DNA of 64,000 nucleotides from Nostoc sp. UHCC 0702 (GTDB taxonomy: Bacteria; Cyanobacteriota; Cyanobacteriia; Cyanobacteriales; Nostocaceae). Below the pieces are notes generated by a model. It was given only the letters and a program-made list of their open reading frames with translations, was not told where the DNA came from and did not search any database. Position numbers and translations under genes: made by a program. Below, in pieces: positions 47,595 to 57,106 of this stretch. Numbering within the stretch: position 1 is the stretch's first letter; each line of letters begins with the position of its first letter. The stretch is taken from contig CP071065.1 of assembly GCA_017164015.1 (NCBI GenBank), positions 5,247,918 to 5,311,917 on the forward strand. The letters run 5' to 3'.

Positions 47595-49439
47595 GTGTCA
47601 GAATCTTTGCCATTGCGCGATCGCTATCTCGCCCTCATCGACGAAATCATACAACTGACTCTCCAGGGCAAAATTAGCTCTGGAGAAATGGTGTATCAAA
47701 TGTTGCTTAAAGGGTTGACTTCCGGCACGGGGGAAGTATTTGAACTGGCTTTGAGCGATCGCTTCAGTACTATCACTAGCCTAGTGGACAGTGAAAAAGA
47801 TGAACTCAAAAAAGCCAAGGCTACCCGCAGTTTAAGGGCTATTAAGACGATCCAAAGTCAATGGCAACGTTATGGAGAGCAAAACAAAGCTACAGAAGCG
47901 ATCGCCACGGCTGCTAGAGAAATTACCATAGCCGAGGCCAATGAGCGTCTGGCTACATTCTTACGTTTTACTGACCCCAATCAGAAGCAGCTATTGAATG
48001 TGCAACAACTACAGCAGTTGTCAAAAGCTTTACAACAATTCGCGCTCATCAATTCTGATTTACAGCAAATATCACAAGGAATTACCCGTGGAATAGCCGC
48101 TTGGCAGCGATTACAAGACCATTTGCTTGATTGGATGTATGAGCAAAATCGGCAACTGGGATTTGGCGGTGTAGCTGGAGAAAGTGGCCCTTGGGCAATT
48201 TGGGCTAAGGAAGTTAAAAGTGACTTACCCCAGGCGCTGTTTCGCACCTTGGCAATGGAGCAATCTGCAATCGAATTTACCCAGCAGCAAAGCAATATTA
48301 CTCTAGGTGACTGGGTAGAACTGGCATTGATTTTACAGTATGTGCAACGGGGGTTAGTCAACTGGTTTGACCAACAAGCTTACAATATCCAAGCAGGGTC
48401 GAAACTGTCGATTTCGACTTTTTTAACCTTTGCTGTAATTTGGAGCCAGTTGGCAAATGGTTTTCATAGCATAGCGGCAGTGTATGGTAATGGAGCTTCG
48501 CAAATCATGCTGCAAATTCTGCGAACCTTTGCTCTACGCCCCTACTTTCCCCTCTACGGCGGGATTTTCGCTTCTTTTTCTGGTACTTATTTACGGGATG
48601 CCCTAGATTATCTAGATGAACCGCTGCGGCAGGTGGAGAAAACCCAGGAAAAAGCGCGAATTATGACACTTTTAGGTTATTCTCAGCGTGCTTTGGGGCA
48701 ATATCAACGTTCCATTGAATTTCATCAACAAGCATTGGAGATAGCCAGAAATGCAGGCGATCGCCCTTGTGAAATCGCCAATTTCAACCACCTCAGCCGT
48801 ACTTACGTCCAAGAACAAAATTATACTGAGGCAATTAATTATAGTCAACGGGCGTTGATTTTGAGTAGGCAAGCAGGCGATCGTACAGGAGAGGCCAATG
48901 CACTGGTGAATTTAGGTTACAGCGAAGTTATGCAGGCACAAAAGCTGGAGCAAGTAGAACCAGAAATCTATGAATCAGCGATTAATTATTTGGAACAAGG
49001 TTTAAAGTTATCAGAACAATTAGGTGATATTCAAAGTAAAGCCTTATGTTGCAGTAGCTTAGGCATTGCCTATTTAGTTACTGGAGAACCGCAATCAGCA
49101 ATTCCATATTTAGAAAATGGTTTTAAAACAGCACAAATTTCTGGTGATTTATACCTCCAAGGACGGAATTTAGCTTACTTAGCAGAAGCTTATTATCATT
49201 TACAAAACTTAGAAAAAGCTATTTACACTGGTAGTTTAGGAATGTATTTTTTGGAGCAAATTGCTTCTAGCGAATGGCGACAACCAGCAGGTTTATTGAC
49301 AATTTTGCAAGGGAAAATAGGGACAGAAGCTTTTGAAAATTTATTACAGCAAAATCAACCTAAAATCAAAGCAATTATTGGTGTAGATGGGTACGATCAC
49401 ATTCCGCAATTGTTAGAAATCTACAAGCAAGATATGTAA
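47595..49439 (+). CDS. TPR-repeat protein with unknown N-terminal region
   Basis: A 614-aa protein starting with GTG. Residues 1 to about 330 are a helical region not recognised. About 340-570 contains five or more TPRs (for example AQLGYSQRALGQYQRSIEFHQQALEIARNAG). TPRs mediate protein binding; no enzyme domain was seen. It lies alone. The TPR units share the kinesin-light-chain-like wording seen in the CHAT protein at 57107. Confidence 0.85.
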   Translation: MSESLPLRDRYLALIDEIIQLTLQGKISSGEMVYQMLLKGLTSGTGEVFELALSDRFSTITSLVDSEKDELKKAKATRSLRAIKTIQSQWQRYGEQNKATEAIATAAREITIAEANERLATFLRFTDPNQKQLLNVQQLQQLSKALQQFALINSDLQQISQGITRGIAAWQRLQDHLLDWMYEQNRQLGFGGVAGESGPWAIWAKEVKSDLPQALFRTLAMEQSAIEFTQQQSNITLGDWVELALILQYVQRGLVNWFDQQAYNIQAGSKLSISTFLTFAVIWSQLANGFHSIAAVYGNGASQIMLQILRTFALRPYFPLYGGIFASFSGTYLRDALDYLDEPLRQVEKTQEKARIMTLLGYSQRALGQYQRSIEFHQQALEIARNAGDRPCEIANFNHLSRTYVQEQNYTEAINYSQRALILSRQAGDRTGEANALVNLGYSEVMQAQKLEQVEPEIYESAINYLEQGLKLSEQLGDIQSKALCCSSLGIAYLVTGEPQSAIPYLENGFKTAQISGDLYLQGRNLAYLAEAYYHLQNLEKAIYTGSLGMYFLEQIASSEWRQPAGLLTILQGKIGTEAFENLLQQNQPKIKAIIGVDGYDHIPQLLEIYKQDM

Positions 49440-50093
49440 CGCTAAATTTGTACCAGTCAACTAATAACTACCTCCGCGTGTGTGACTGAAGTGATGTATT
49501 TTCTTCGTTCTAATTGGCAGGTACAAAACGCGATCGCTTATTATACAAAAGCTCTAGAATTCAGAAATGGTAAAAGTTTTCGGAGAGTGATAGAAGAGGG
49601 ATAAGCAGCTAAACCGACCATCAACTTGAAAAAATACGTAATGTTAAGGTATTATTTCATGCATCTGATTCAGTAGACTGCATTAGACCTCTTGCAAAAG
49701 TCTGGATTTTTAAGTGTTTGCCTACGCGACGCATACTTTCCTCAACTGAGGGAACTCCACACGTAAATGTTTTCCTCTGAGTAAGGTAAAAAATATTTAT
49801 GTAGGAAGTGTATTGATATCACTTTCTATGGTCTAATGATTATTATAGTTAGTATATATGTAGTTGTGGGAGGGACAGTGATAGGCAGTCTCTAGCATCA
49901 AATACTTAAGAAATTTTGCTGAAATTAGCTTTCAGTGAACTGTGAACAATGTAAAAAAGCTAACCCGAGAATCATTTTGTAGCTTCAAATGATTTGTTAA
50001 ATTTTTACGTTTTTGATTATAAAAATACATTTTTGTGAAAATTAACTTCAGTTGTTAATCAAACATACAACGTAATTTAGGAACAATAATGTG
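49440..50093. other. Long intergenic region, no gene supported
   Basis: About 650 bp, AT-rich. A 36-codon frame from 49494 resembles one TPR helix pair (AYYTKALEFRNG) and may be a remnant of the preceding gene. At 49684-49700 is AGACCTCTTGCAAAAG, a word often found at ends of cyanobacterial IS elements. No complete element is present. Confidence 0.45.
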
Positions 50094-50987
50094 ATGAATA
50101 ACTTAACAAGCTCTGAGTCCAGCTTAAATAATTTTTTTATAAAAGATGGTATATATTTTCCTCATAATTATGAACAGTTAAAAAAGACTAAAGACAAACA
50201 AGTATGGGATAAAATTGGCGAGACATACTATAGTTCTAACCAAATTCTAGATACAATTGTAGAATCATCATCAAAACAAGATTATAAGCTTTTAACTGGT
50301 ACGCCTGGAGGAAGCTGGAATAAATTTCCTATTGATCAATCTGTTAATTCTATCTTAGAGATTGGTTGTGGTTATGGTCGTATTCCTTTGTATCTCTCGA
50401 AAGCTAAAAATCTGAAATGTAAAAAATATTATGGTATTGATATTTCGGAAAGTTTGCTGAAAAGGTTAATTAAAATTAAAGAAATATATGATTTTTTTCC
50501 CAATTCTGAATTTAACCTAATTTGTAATTCTGCTGAAATGTTACCTATAGAAGAGAATTCTATAGATTTGGTAATTTCTAATTGTGTTTTCATGCATATG
50601 CCTTATGAAAAGGTAATCACATTATTACATCAAATAGGGCGTGTTCTTAAACCTGGTGGTTTGTTCTTTTTCAATCATTCTTTTCACAATAGCTACTGTC
50701 CTTCTCATATCATCCATAATTGGGTGAGAAAGTTAAATATAAGTGATAAAAACCAAACTTATCTAAAGCAATATACTGCTACTGAAATCCAGGAGTTATT
50801 AATTACTTCTGGTATTGCTGCAAAGTGTCAGCAATATACTGTGGAACCAACAACAGAATATGCAATATTGCCGGGAATGATCAAAGGAGTCCAAATACCG
50901 TTTACGAGGATAATTAACCGAAGTATCAAACCACGAGGTTGGATGAAACAAATTTTGGCTTACGGTTATAGTGCTTACACTACTTGA
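50094..50987 (+). CDS. Class I SAM-dependent methyltransferase
   Basis: A 297-aa methyltransferase. Motif I ILEIGCGYGRIPLYLS (about 82-97), acidic motif YYGIDISESLL, the middle motif SIDLVISNCVFMHMPYEK, and GRVLKPGGLFFFNHSF. Substrate unknown; wording is closest to Methyltransf_11 proteins seen in polysaccharide and secondary-metabolite clusters, but no such cluster is here. Strongly AT-rich compared with neighbours and preceded by a long AT-rich region, suggesting recent acquisition. The ATG at 50094 is used; a GTG at 50091 is adjacent. Confidence 0.85.
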   Translation: MNNLTSSESSLNNFFIKDGIYFPHNYEQLKKTKDKQVWDKIGETYYSSNQILDTIVESSSKQDYKLLTGTPGGSWNKFPIDQSVNSILEIGCGYGRIPLYLSKAKNLKCKKYYGIDISESLLKRLIKIKEIYDFFPNSEFNLICNSAEMLPIEENSIDLVISNCVFMHMPYEKVITLLHQIGRVLKPGGLFFFNHSFHNSYCPSHIIHNWVRKLNISDKNQTYLKQYTATEIQELLITSGIAAKCQQYTVEPTTEYAILPGMIKGVQIPFTRIINRSIKPRGWMKQILAYGYSAYTT

Positions 50988-51062
50988 TGCGCGATCGCTA
51001 CTTATTCCAATTATGTAGCACTTGATCCGCGACCACAAATCCTGAAATTATAGTTTATGCAA

Positions 51063-51860
51063 TCATTCAATTTCCTCACAGCGGATTAACAGCTTTTCCA
51101 TAGCTTCTGCTAAAGAAATCAATTCTATCCATGAAGAACCACTAACTAAATTTTGGGCGTGAGCTAAGCGATTCCGCAACTGTTCGGCAGATTTCAGGAA
51201 ACGTTCACCAGAGCGCTTTGATTTGAGTTCAAGTTTTTCCAGAAGTTCTGGTTGATTTAACACTAACTCTCGTTTATCGCAAAACTGGAGGTAGTCTAAC
51301 AAATCAGTTGCTTCGTTTCTTTGCTGACTCTCTCGCCATAAGCGTTGTGCAACCCCTAAGCGTTCAGGTTTGAGGACTTTTTGCCAGGAATCTTGAGGAT
51401 AATAAAGTCGCACCAACCGCAACAAATTCATTTCTAAAAGTGTTACCAAACCAAATAGCAGCATTCGTGCGGGTGCTTTTTGCAAGTCACCACAAGTAAC
51501 AATGCCACTTACTTGATTGCAGTCTAAGACAAACAATCGCGGAGTTTGTTGCAAAATAGGCAACAACTTGATCAAAGGGGTAGAAATGGCAATGAGTTCT
51601 TTGGGATGAAACACCCGTTGAAAATCAATGCACTTACCAGATTTTGCTTGCATCAAACTAGAGCGTTCGATGTAGCCTGTGATGGTATCTCCCGTTTCAA
51701 TGCCAACAACATCAAAATCCTGTGTCTGCATCCAATGCAGCACCTTTGTTACCTCTGCCTCAGCTGGCACAGCTTTGAGTGATTCAGCCACATATTCGAT
51801 GGTGATGTTGTTCTCAAACAAACTCCGTAGGTCTTGGGAACGGGATTTTAGCTGTTTCAT
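51063..51860 (-). CDS. CBS-pair protein with C-terminal HEPN-like motif
   Basis: A 265-aa protein. Residues about 20-130 look like a CBS pair (VVGIETGDTITGYIERSSL and RLFVLDCNQVSGIVTCGDLQKAPAR). The rest is helical and ends with EQLRNRLAHAQNL near residues 225-238. RN-x3-H is the HEPN RNase signature (Rx4H, polar residue after Arg). CBS pairs bind adenine nucleotides, so a nucleotide-controlled RNase is a plausible inference. No partner gene is adjacent. Confidence 0.75.
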   Translation of the reverse strand: MKQLKSRSQDLRSLFENNITIEYVAESLKAVPAEAEVTKVLHWMQTQDFDVVGIETGDTITGYIERSSLMQAKSGKCIDFQRVFHPKELIAISTPLIKLLPILQQTPRLFVLDCNQVSGIVTCGDLQKAPARMLLFGLVTLLEMNLLRLVRLYYPQDSWQKVLKPERLGVAQRLWRESQQRNEATDLLDYLQFCDKRELVLNQPELLEKLELKSKRSGERFLKSAEQLRNRLAHAQNLVSGSSWIELISLAEAMEKLLIRCEEIE

Positions 51861-52384
51861 CTGCCTTTAGCCATAAGACATCCCAAGATTAGTATTTCAT
51901 GCCAGCCTGCATGGTGTCAGTGCAAGCTATGAACTTCTGTAGATGCCATCTGTGCAAAAGTTTAACGAAAAACTGCAAGTTAATGCTTGATTAGCTGTTG
52001 TGGACAAGTCGCTTATAAAAAATTTATGTTTCCCTTAATGGGCCATCTGGAAGAGAAGCATATCCTGGAATTCTACCGGCAAGAACATAGCCAACAGAGC
52101 GGGGGAGATGGGGAGATGGGGGGCATTGGGGCCCCCTCTGGGGTTGGGGAAAAATAACTAATGCCCAATACTTCGGCTTCGCTCAGTACAAGTGCCCAAT
52201 ACTTCGGCTTACCTCGACTTCGCTGCTTCGGCTGCGCTCAGCACAAGTCGGCACAAGTGCGAGAGTACAAGTGCCCCATTTCTAATTCCCTTTTTATATT
52301 TGCATCGAAATATTAAACATACGATACATTGGTTTGCCTGAGTTGCTGAAATCAAATAAAATCTAGTTTTAATTTGCAAAACTG
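51861..52384. other. Intergenic region with repeats
   Basis: About 520 bp. From 52081 GGGGGAGATGGGGAGATGGGGGGC repeats, then 52158-52275 a tandem set built from GCCCAATACTTCGGCTTCGCTCAGTACAAGT-like modules. No gene is supported. The GH31 start follows. Confidence 0.6.
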
Positions 52385-54739
52385 ATGAAAGCTCCTTGGC
52401 AATCTTCGTACCCAGTTACGTACCCGCAGTACACCATTGCTTCTAACGGTTGGGTACTGAAACGGCTTTTGAGACTCCTGACTGAACCGTTGAAAAAACT
52501 CAGCCGTTGGAAGTTGATTGCGCCTGGTAAGATTTCCACTTCTGTACCCAGTCAAAGTTTTAAATTGGGAGAATTTACGATTGATTGGCAAGGTAGCGAG
52601 GCAAAACAGCCGAGTTTGCAGATTATTCATCAAAGTAATTCAGCAAAAATCATATGGCAGACATCTCCTGGTTGTAGTTTTGTCAGTGGCGGCGATGTGA
52701 GTCTAACTATTATTGAGGAACGAGGTTCTATCGAAGTTGATGAACAAAAACATGCAAGTTTTTCTGATCAAATTGTTGAGGGCATCAAACAACAAGACGA
52801 TACCCTGGAAATTTCTGGTCGTCTTGTAGGTCGCCAAAGTGCTGGTAAGGAACCCCAATATGTTTTGAAATTGCGAACTGTAGGGTCAAAAGAACTCGAT
52901 TTCCAACTGCAAATTATTGATGGGAATGTCAATGAAATACAGTTGCAATTTACAACTTCTCCAGACGAACATTTTTATGGTTTTGGAGAGCAATTTTCTG
53001 ATATCGACTGTAAAGGACAATGGATACCAATCGTTTGTGAGGAAGGGGGAATTGGTCGTGGCGATCGCGGCCCACGAACCCTCAATTTGCTGGGTGTAGC
53101 TGGCAATAGATTTTCCAGTTATGCCCCTGTCCCCTATTTTTTCACTAGCAAGGGACGAGGAATATTTCTCACGAACACTGAACCCTCAATTTTCAACTTG
53201 CGCGATCCGCAGATTGCAACAATCCGAGTTTCATCAAGTTGTATGCAGGGGCGAATTTTTTGCGGTGAGACACCCCTAGATATTATTGAACTTTATACCA
53301 ACTATGTAGGAAGAATGCCACCACTTCCCGATTGGGTGCATCAAGGTGCGATCGTGGGTATGCAAGGCGGTACAGCCTTAGTCCGGAAAGTTTGGTCGCA
53401 ACTGCGCTCACTCGACACCCCCATTGCCGGATTCTGGCTTCAGGATTGGGTCGGTCAACGCCGCACGATCGCCGGAAAACAGTTATGGTGGAACTGGCAG
53501 CTTGATGAAACCGCTTATCCAGGTTGGCAGCAGTTGGTAAGCGACTTGGCAGAGGCAAAAATTGCAGTTGGGGTATATGTCAATCCCTTTCTGGTCGATC
53601 GCCCACTCAAATCAAACCCACAACAGCGTAATCTGTATACAGAAGCTTTGCAACAAGGCTTTGTAGTCAAAAAAAATCAAGCCAACGAACCATACCTCAT
53701 TGAAAGTACTGATTTCTCTGCGGCTTTGCTCGATTTGACTAACCCAGATGCTTGCAAATGGTTCAAAAATGTGCTTAAAGAAGAAGTGTTAGGCAAAGGT
53801 GCTAAATTCTGGATGGCTGACTTTGCAGAAGCAGCACCCTTTGAAGGGTTGTATGCTGGCGATGAATCTGGGTTAGTTTATCACAACCAATACCCAGTTG
53901 ATTGGGTAGGACTCAACCGCGAAGCTATTCAAGAAGCTGGTAAAGCAGGCGACGCTTGGTTTTTCAATCGAGCCGGATTTTTGCAAACACCATCTCACAG
54001 CACATGTATGTGGTTAGGAGATCAAAACACGACTTGGGGTATAAATGATGGCATAGTTAGTGCTGTCAAAGGCGCGATTAGTGGTGGTTTGTCTGGGTTC
54101 AGCATCAACCACAGTGACATTGGTGGGTATACAAGTATTGCCAACCCGATTCTGGAAGCCATCGGTATCGGATTTAGGCGATCGCGCGAACTACTTTATC
54201 GCTGGATGGAAATGAACGCTTTCACTCCAGTCTTCCGCACCCACGAAGGCAATCAACCTGATAAAAATGTTCAATTTTATACTGATCAACATAGCCTCGC
54301 AACTTTCAGTTATTGGGCGAAAGTCTATGCAGCTTTGGCTGGATATCGCCAGCAATTGATGACAGAAGCCGCAACTAAAGGATATCCTATCATTCGGCAT
54401 TTGATTCTTCACTACCCTGACGACCCAAATGTTTACAAACTTGAAGAGCAATTTCTCTTAGGTAGTGAGTTTTTAGTAGCACCAGTGTTAAAGCCAGGTA
54501 AAAAGACCGCCAATGTATATTTTCCAGCTGGCGAGTGGGTTCACTTGTGGAGTGGTAATATTTACGGCAGTGTGACAACAGGTATACAGCAAACAGTACC
54601 CGCTCCACTAGGGCAACCTCCTGTATTTTATCGGCAGGGGTCTAAAGTAGCTGAATCAGTCTTGGAGGCTTTAAAGGCAAAAAACATAGTAATATCAAGT
54701 TCGGCTAATTACTTACGATATAGTCGGTTTGCCTGGTAA
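52385..54739 (+). CDS. GH31 glycosidase, sulfoquinovosidase-like
   Basis: A 784-aa GH31 enzyme. The catalytic nucleophile is in KFWMADFAEAAP (about 475), matching YihQ's WMADFGE motif. The stretch QDWVGQRRTIAGKQLWWNW (about 354) and MWLGDQN...HSDIGGYT (about 543-590) closely follow E. coli sulfoquinovosidase YihQ as I recall it. Sulfoquinovosidases release sulfoquinovose from SQDG breakdown products; SQDG is a main cyanobacterial thylakoid lipid. A plain alpha-glucosidase is the alternative. The last 15 or so codons lie inside a MITE (54692 onward), so the natural C-terminus may have been replaced. Confidence 0.88.
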   Translation: MKAPWQSSYPVTYPQYTIASNGWVLKRLLRLLTEPLKKLSRWKLIAPGKISTSVPSQSFKLGEFTIDWQGSEAKQPSLQIIHQSNSAKIIWQTSPGCSFVSGGDVSLTIIEERGSIEVDEQKHASFSDQIVEGIKQQDDTLEISGRLVGRQSAGKEPQYVLKLRTVGSKELDFQLQIIDGNVNEIQLQFTTSPDEHFYGFGEQFSDIDCKGQWIPIVCEEGGIGRGDRGPRTLNLLGVAGNRFSSYAPVPYFFTSKGRGIFLTNTEPSIFNLRDPQIATIRVSSSCMQGRIFCGETPLDIIELYTNYVGRMPPLPDWVHQGAIVGMQGGTALVRKVWSQLRSLDTPIAGFWLQDWVGQRRTIAGKQLWWNWQLDETAYPGWQQLVSDLAEAKIAVGVYVNPFLVDRPLKSNPQQRNLYTEALQQGFVVKKNQANEPYLIESTDFSAALLDLTNPDACKWFKNVLKEEVLGKGAKFWMADFAEAAPFEGLYAGDESGLVYHNQYPVDWVGLNREAIQEAGKAGDAWFFNRAGFLQTPSHSTCMWLGDQNTTWGINDGIVSAVKGAISGGLSGFSINHSDIGGYTSIANPILEAIGIGFRRSRELLYRWMEMNAFTPVFRTHEGNQPDKNVQFYTDQHSLATFSYWAKVYAALAGYRQQLMTEAATKGYPIIRHLILHYPDDPNVYKLEEQFLLGSEFLVAPVLKPGKKTANVYFPAGEWVHLWSGNIYGSVTTGIQQTVPAPLGQPPVFYRQGSKVAESVLEALKAKNIVISSSANYLRYSRFAW

Positions 54740-54924
54740 TAGGTAATTGGTAATTGGGAATTGGTAATTGGTAATTGAGAATTGGATTCTACTATTAGTC
54801 ATCACATCTCACCCATCACCCATTACCCATTACCCATTACCCATTACCCATTACCCATTACCCATTACCCATTACCCATTACCAACCCCCACAGGTATCA
54901 TAAGTGTTTAAACGGACATGATAT
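54692..54924. repeat. MITE-like element with STRR cargo, copy 3
   Basis: A 233-bp element with ends ATATCAAGTTCGG and CGGACATGATAT. Interior: GTAATTG tracts, then about ten tandem CCCATTA heptamers, then CATAAGTGTTTAAACG. It overlaps the 3' end of the GH31 gene. Confidence 0.8.
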
Positions 54925-55036
54925 AATTCGTAATTCGTCAGGGAGTTACCGTCAAGGTGAATCTAGTTCCCATCTTGGCTGTTGCTGAGATGAGAAACTG
55001 GTGTTAGCGAAGCGCAATCATCCAATCCAAAAGGTG

Positions 55037-55199
55037 ATATCAAGTTCGGCTAATTACTTACGATCTAGTCGGTTTGCTTGGTAATAGGTAATGGGTAATG
55101 GGTAATAGGTAATACTCAAAACCAATTACCAATTACCAATTACCAATTCCCAATTACCGACCTCCACAGATATCATAAGTGTTTAAACGGACATGATAT
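55037..55199. repeat. MITE-like element with STRR cargo, copy 4
   Basis: A 163-bp element with ends ATATCAAGTTCGG and CGGACATGATAT, same orientation as copy 3, about 110 bp away. Cargo is TAATAGG/TAATGGG and CCAATTA heptamers. Confidence 0.8.
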
Positions 55200-55297
55200 G
55201 AGATATATCAATTGAGGGTAGCCAATCCATAAGATACTTTGTCGGATTCGAGAGCAAATACTTTATTGAATTTTTAAGGTGCAGGCTATGGTAAGTC

Positions 55298-55864
55298 CTA
55301 TTTTTTATACAAACTCCGATACTCCCAAGGATTGATAAACTTAGCATCACTCCAAACCCCAAGCTTTTGCTGCTTCGCCTCAGCTTCGGCTTGTTGCACT
55401 AAATCTTTGCTGGGACATTTGTTTAAATAGGGGCGATACACTTTTGCTAAGCCTTCCCGTAACAAAACTTGTTGTATAAAAGTACCATCTTTTAAACGGA
55501 TTTCTGCCACCTTTCTGCCATAGCGATCGCTATCTGTAATATTCAAATTGACGCGATCGCCTCCTTGTTGTACCAATTGCTGTAGTCTTTGTTGCGCCTT
55601 CACACCCCAGCTAAATTGATTGCGATCGCTAGGGCGTTGACTATTTTTTTCTTTATTGGAATGAGCTATTTCTGGTGCATCCATACAAGCAAAGCGCACA
55701 GTGAATTTATTGCCTTGAGAATCTTTCACTGCTAAAGTATCACCATCACTCACTCGTTCAACTAAGTCACCAGAAACACCAAAAAATCGCTCACAGCCCA
55801 TTAAACCCAAAATAATGATAGCTACACCCAGCCAAATAAATATATGCTTAGTTAACTTCTCCAT
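55298..55864 (-). CDS. Thermonuclease-like (SNase) lipoprotein
   Basis: A 188-aa protein with a lipoprotein signal; the lipobox LMGC ends at Cys24. The SNase fold is complete: VSDGDTLAV, RFACMDAPEIAH (Arg near 57), and DRYGRKVAEI (Arg near 117), the residues that bind Ca2+ and the cleaved phosphate. Likely attached to the outer face of the membrane, degrading DNA/RNA outside or in the periplasm. The gene stands alone. Confidence 0.92.
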   Translation of the reverse strand: MEKLTKHIFIWLGVAIIILGLMGCERFFGVSGDLVERVSDGDTLAVKDSQGNKFTVRFACMDAPEIAHSNKEKNSQRPSDRNQFSWGVKAQQRLQQLVQQGGDRVNLNITDSDRYGRKVAEIRLKDGTFIQQVLLREGLAKVYRPYLNKCPSKDLVQQAEAEAKQQKLGVWSDAKFINPWEYRSLYKK

Positions 55865-56117
55865 CCAACCTCACCAAAATACCTCCCACGGATGATATTA
55901 ACAAATAGCGTCCCGTCTAAAAATAATTCTGAGTTGATGGTTGCTTAACTTAACGTCAGTTCGATAAACCTCTCCCCCAGTCTCTATCCTACAACGAGAG
56001 GCAAGTAAAAAGTTGATTTTTCCATTATTTCCGCCTCGTCTAAAAGGCTACAGTGTACACACAAGTCTTAAAATTGTTACCTGGTCTGAGTAGGATGCGT
56101 TATGGACGTTAGGACTT

Positions 56118-56264
56118 ATATCATGTCCGCTTGATTACTTACTAAACTCTAAGAACCCCACCCCACCAAAGCTACGCTTTGTTTCCCCTCCCCGTTCACT
56201 CTGAGGGGTTAGGGGTGGGGTGCAATGACTGTGGGAAACATAACTAATTAACCGGACATGATAT
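56118..56264. repeat. MITE-like element, copy 5
   Basis: A 147-bp element nearly matching copy 1 at 5173: ends ATATCATGTCCG and CCGGACATGATAT (perfect inverted repeats), a CCCCTCCCCGT core and GGGGTGCAATGACTGTGGGA near the right end. Confidence 0.8.
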
Positions 56265-56357
56265 TACGCACCGAAAATCTAGCAAGGTGCGTTAGCCTAC
56301 GTGTAGAGGCACAATTCGTATTAAGTATCAGTTAAAAACAGAGGAGATATACTCAAG

Positions 56358-56435
56358 TTTGCATATATATATCTCTCATCCTCAAGGGGTTATGTATAAA
56401 TCTGTGGAAACTACGGAATTTTTTCGCTTTTATGC
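56358..56435. repeat. Copy of the CHAT gene leader region
   Basis: This stretch shares ATGTATAAATC and GAATTTTTTCG(C/T)TTTTAT plus flanking ATATAT text with 60349-60416, which lies directly upstream of the TPR-CHAT gene. No gene starts next to this copy. Confidence 0.4.
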
Positions 56436-56449
56436 AATGATCAGTTAAT

Positions 56450-57037
56450 TCACTTACGTCCTGTTAAGACTTGTTCGGCACTCAAATCCAACTGTGGGAA
56501 AGTGGAAGAGATGATGCGTTCTTGTCCTCGGAATACAACAGCATCATAAAAACCTTCTACTAAGGTACATACCGTTACCACCTCTTGAATAGGGTCAACA
56601 ATCCAGTATTCAGGAATTTCTAGGACAGCATACTCAGAACGTTTGCTGCGGTAGTCTGTGGTTTGCGTGGATTCGCTGACTACTTCTACTACTAATATGG
56701 GAGGATTTTCGTTGAGTTCGATCACAGCTTCTCGATTAGAAAGTGCTTCCCATTGCTCTGTTGGCAATACTACTACATCTGGCACTCGTGACGTGTCCCA
56801 GCGTCCCCCGCGTGGAGATCGCACTCCAACAGCAAACTTTTGTGCTGTCCAAGTTTTACCCATTTTGGCACTTTCGTCATCAAAGCTTCTTTCTAAAAAC
56901 TTGGAGATGTTACCGTGCTTACCAGTACCAAGACTCATGGGGATTAATTCTCCATCTACCAATTCGTATTGAGTATCGGTACCATCGTCATACTTGAGAT
57001 ACTCTGCAAAAGTTAGTTTCTTAGTGGTTGGAGTCAT
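56450..57037 (-). CDS. Uma2 family (DUF820) protein
   Basis: A 195-aa Uma2 protein. N-terminal KLTFAEYLKYDDGTDTQYELVDGELIPM is diagnostic; the fold residues are the Asp in SRVPDVVVL (about 86), Glu in ILVVEVVSEST (about 112) and YRSKRSEYAVLEIPEYWIVD (Lys in the usual place). The ATG at 57037 is preferred to 57055. Third Uma2 copy in the window; function unknown. Confidence 0.9.
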   Translation of the reverse strand: MTPTTKKLTFAEYLKYDDGTDTQYELVDGELIPMSLGTGKHGNISKFLERSFDDESAKMGKTWTAQKFAVGVRSPRGGRWDTSRVPDVVVLPTEQWEALSNREAVIELNENPPILVVEVVSESTQTTDYRSKRSEYAVLEIPEYWIVDPIQEVVTVCTLVEGFYDAVVFRGQERIISSTFPQLDLSAEQVLTGRK

Positions 57038-57106
57038 AGCGATCGCAATCCTCATGGATGACTCAATACAGTTATTCTACGCGACAACTAAAGGCGATGA
57101 AGCGAT

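Noticed and set aside
49494..49604. 36-codon frame with a TPR-like helix
   Set aside because: Too short and without a ribosome-binding site; more likely a remnant of the TPR gene upstream.
49684..49700. AGACCTCTTGCAAAAG as an IS end
   Set aside because: Only one copy is clear nearby and no transposase remnant or matching inverted end was found.
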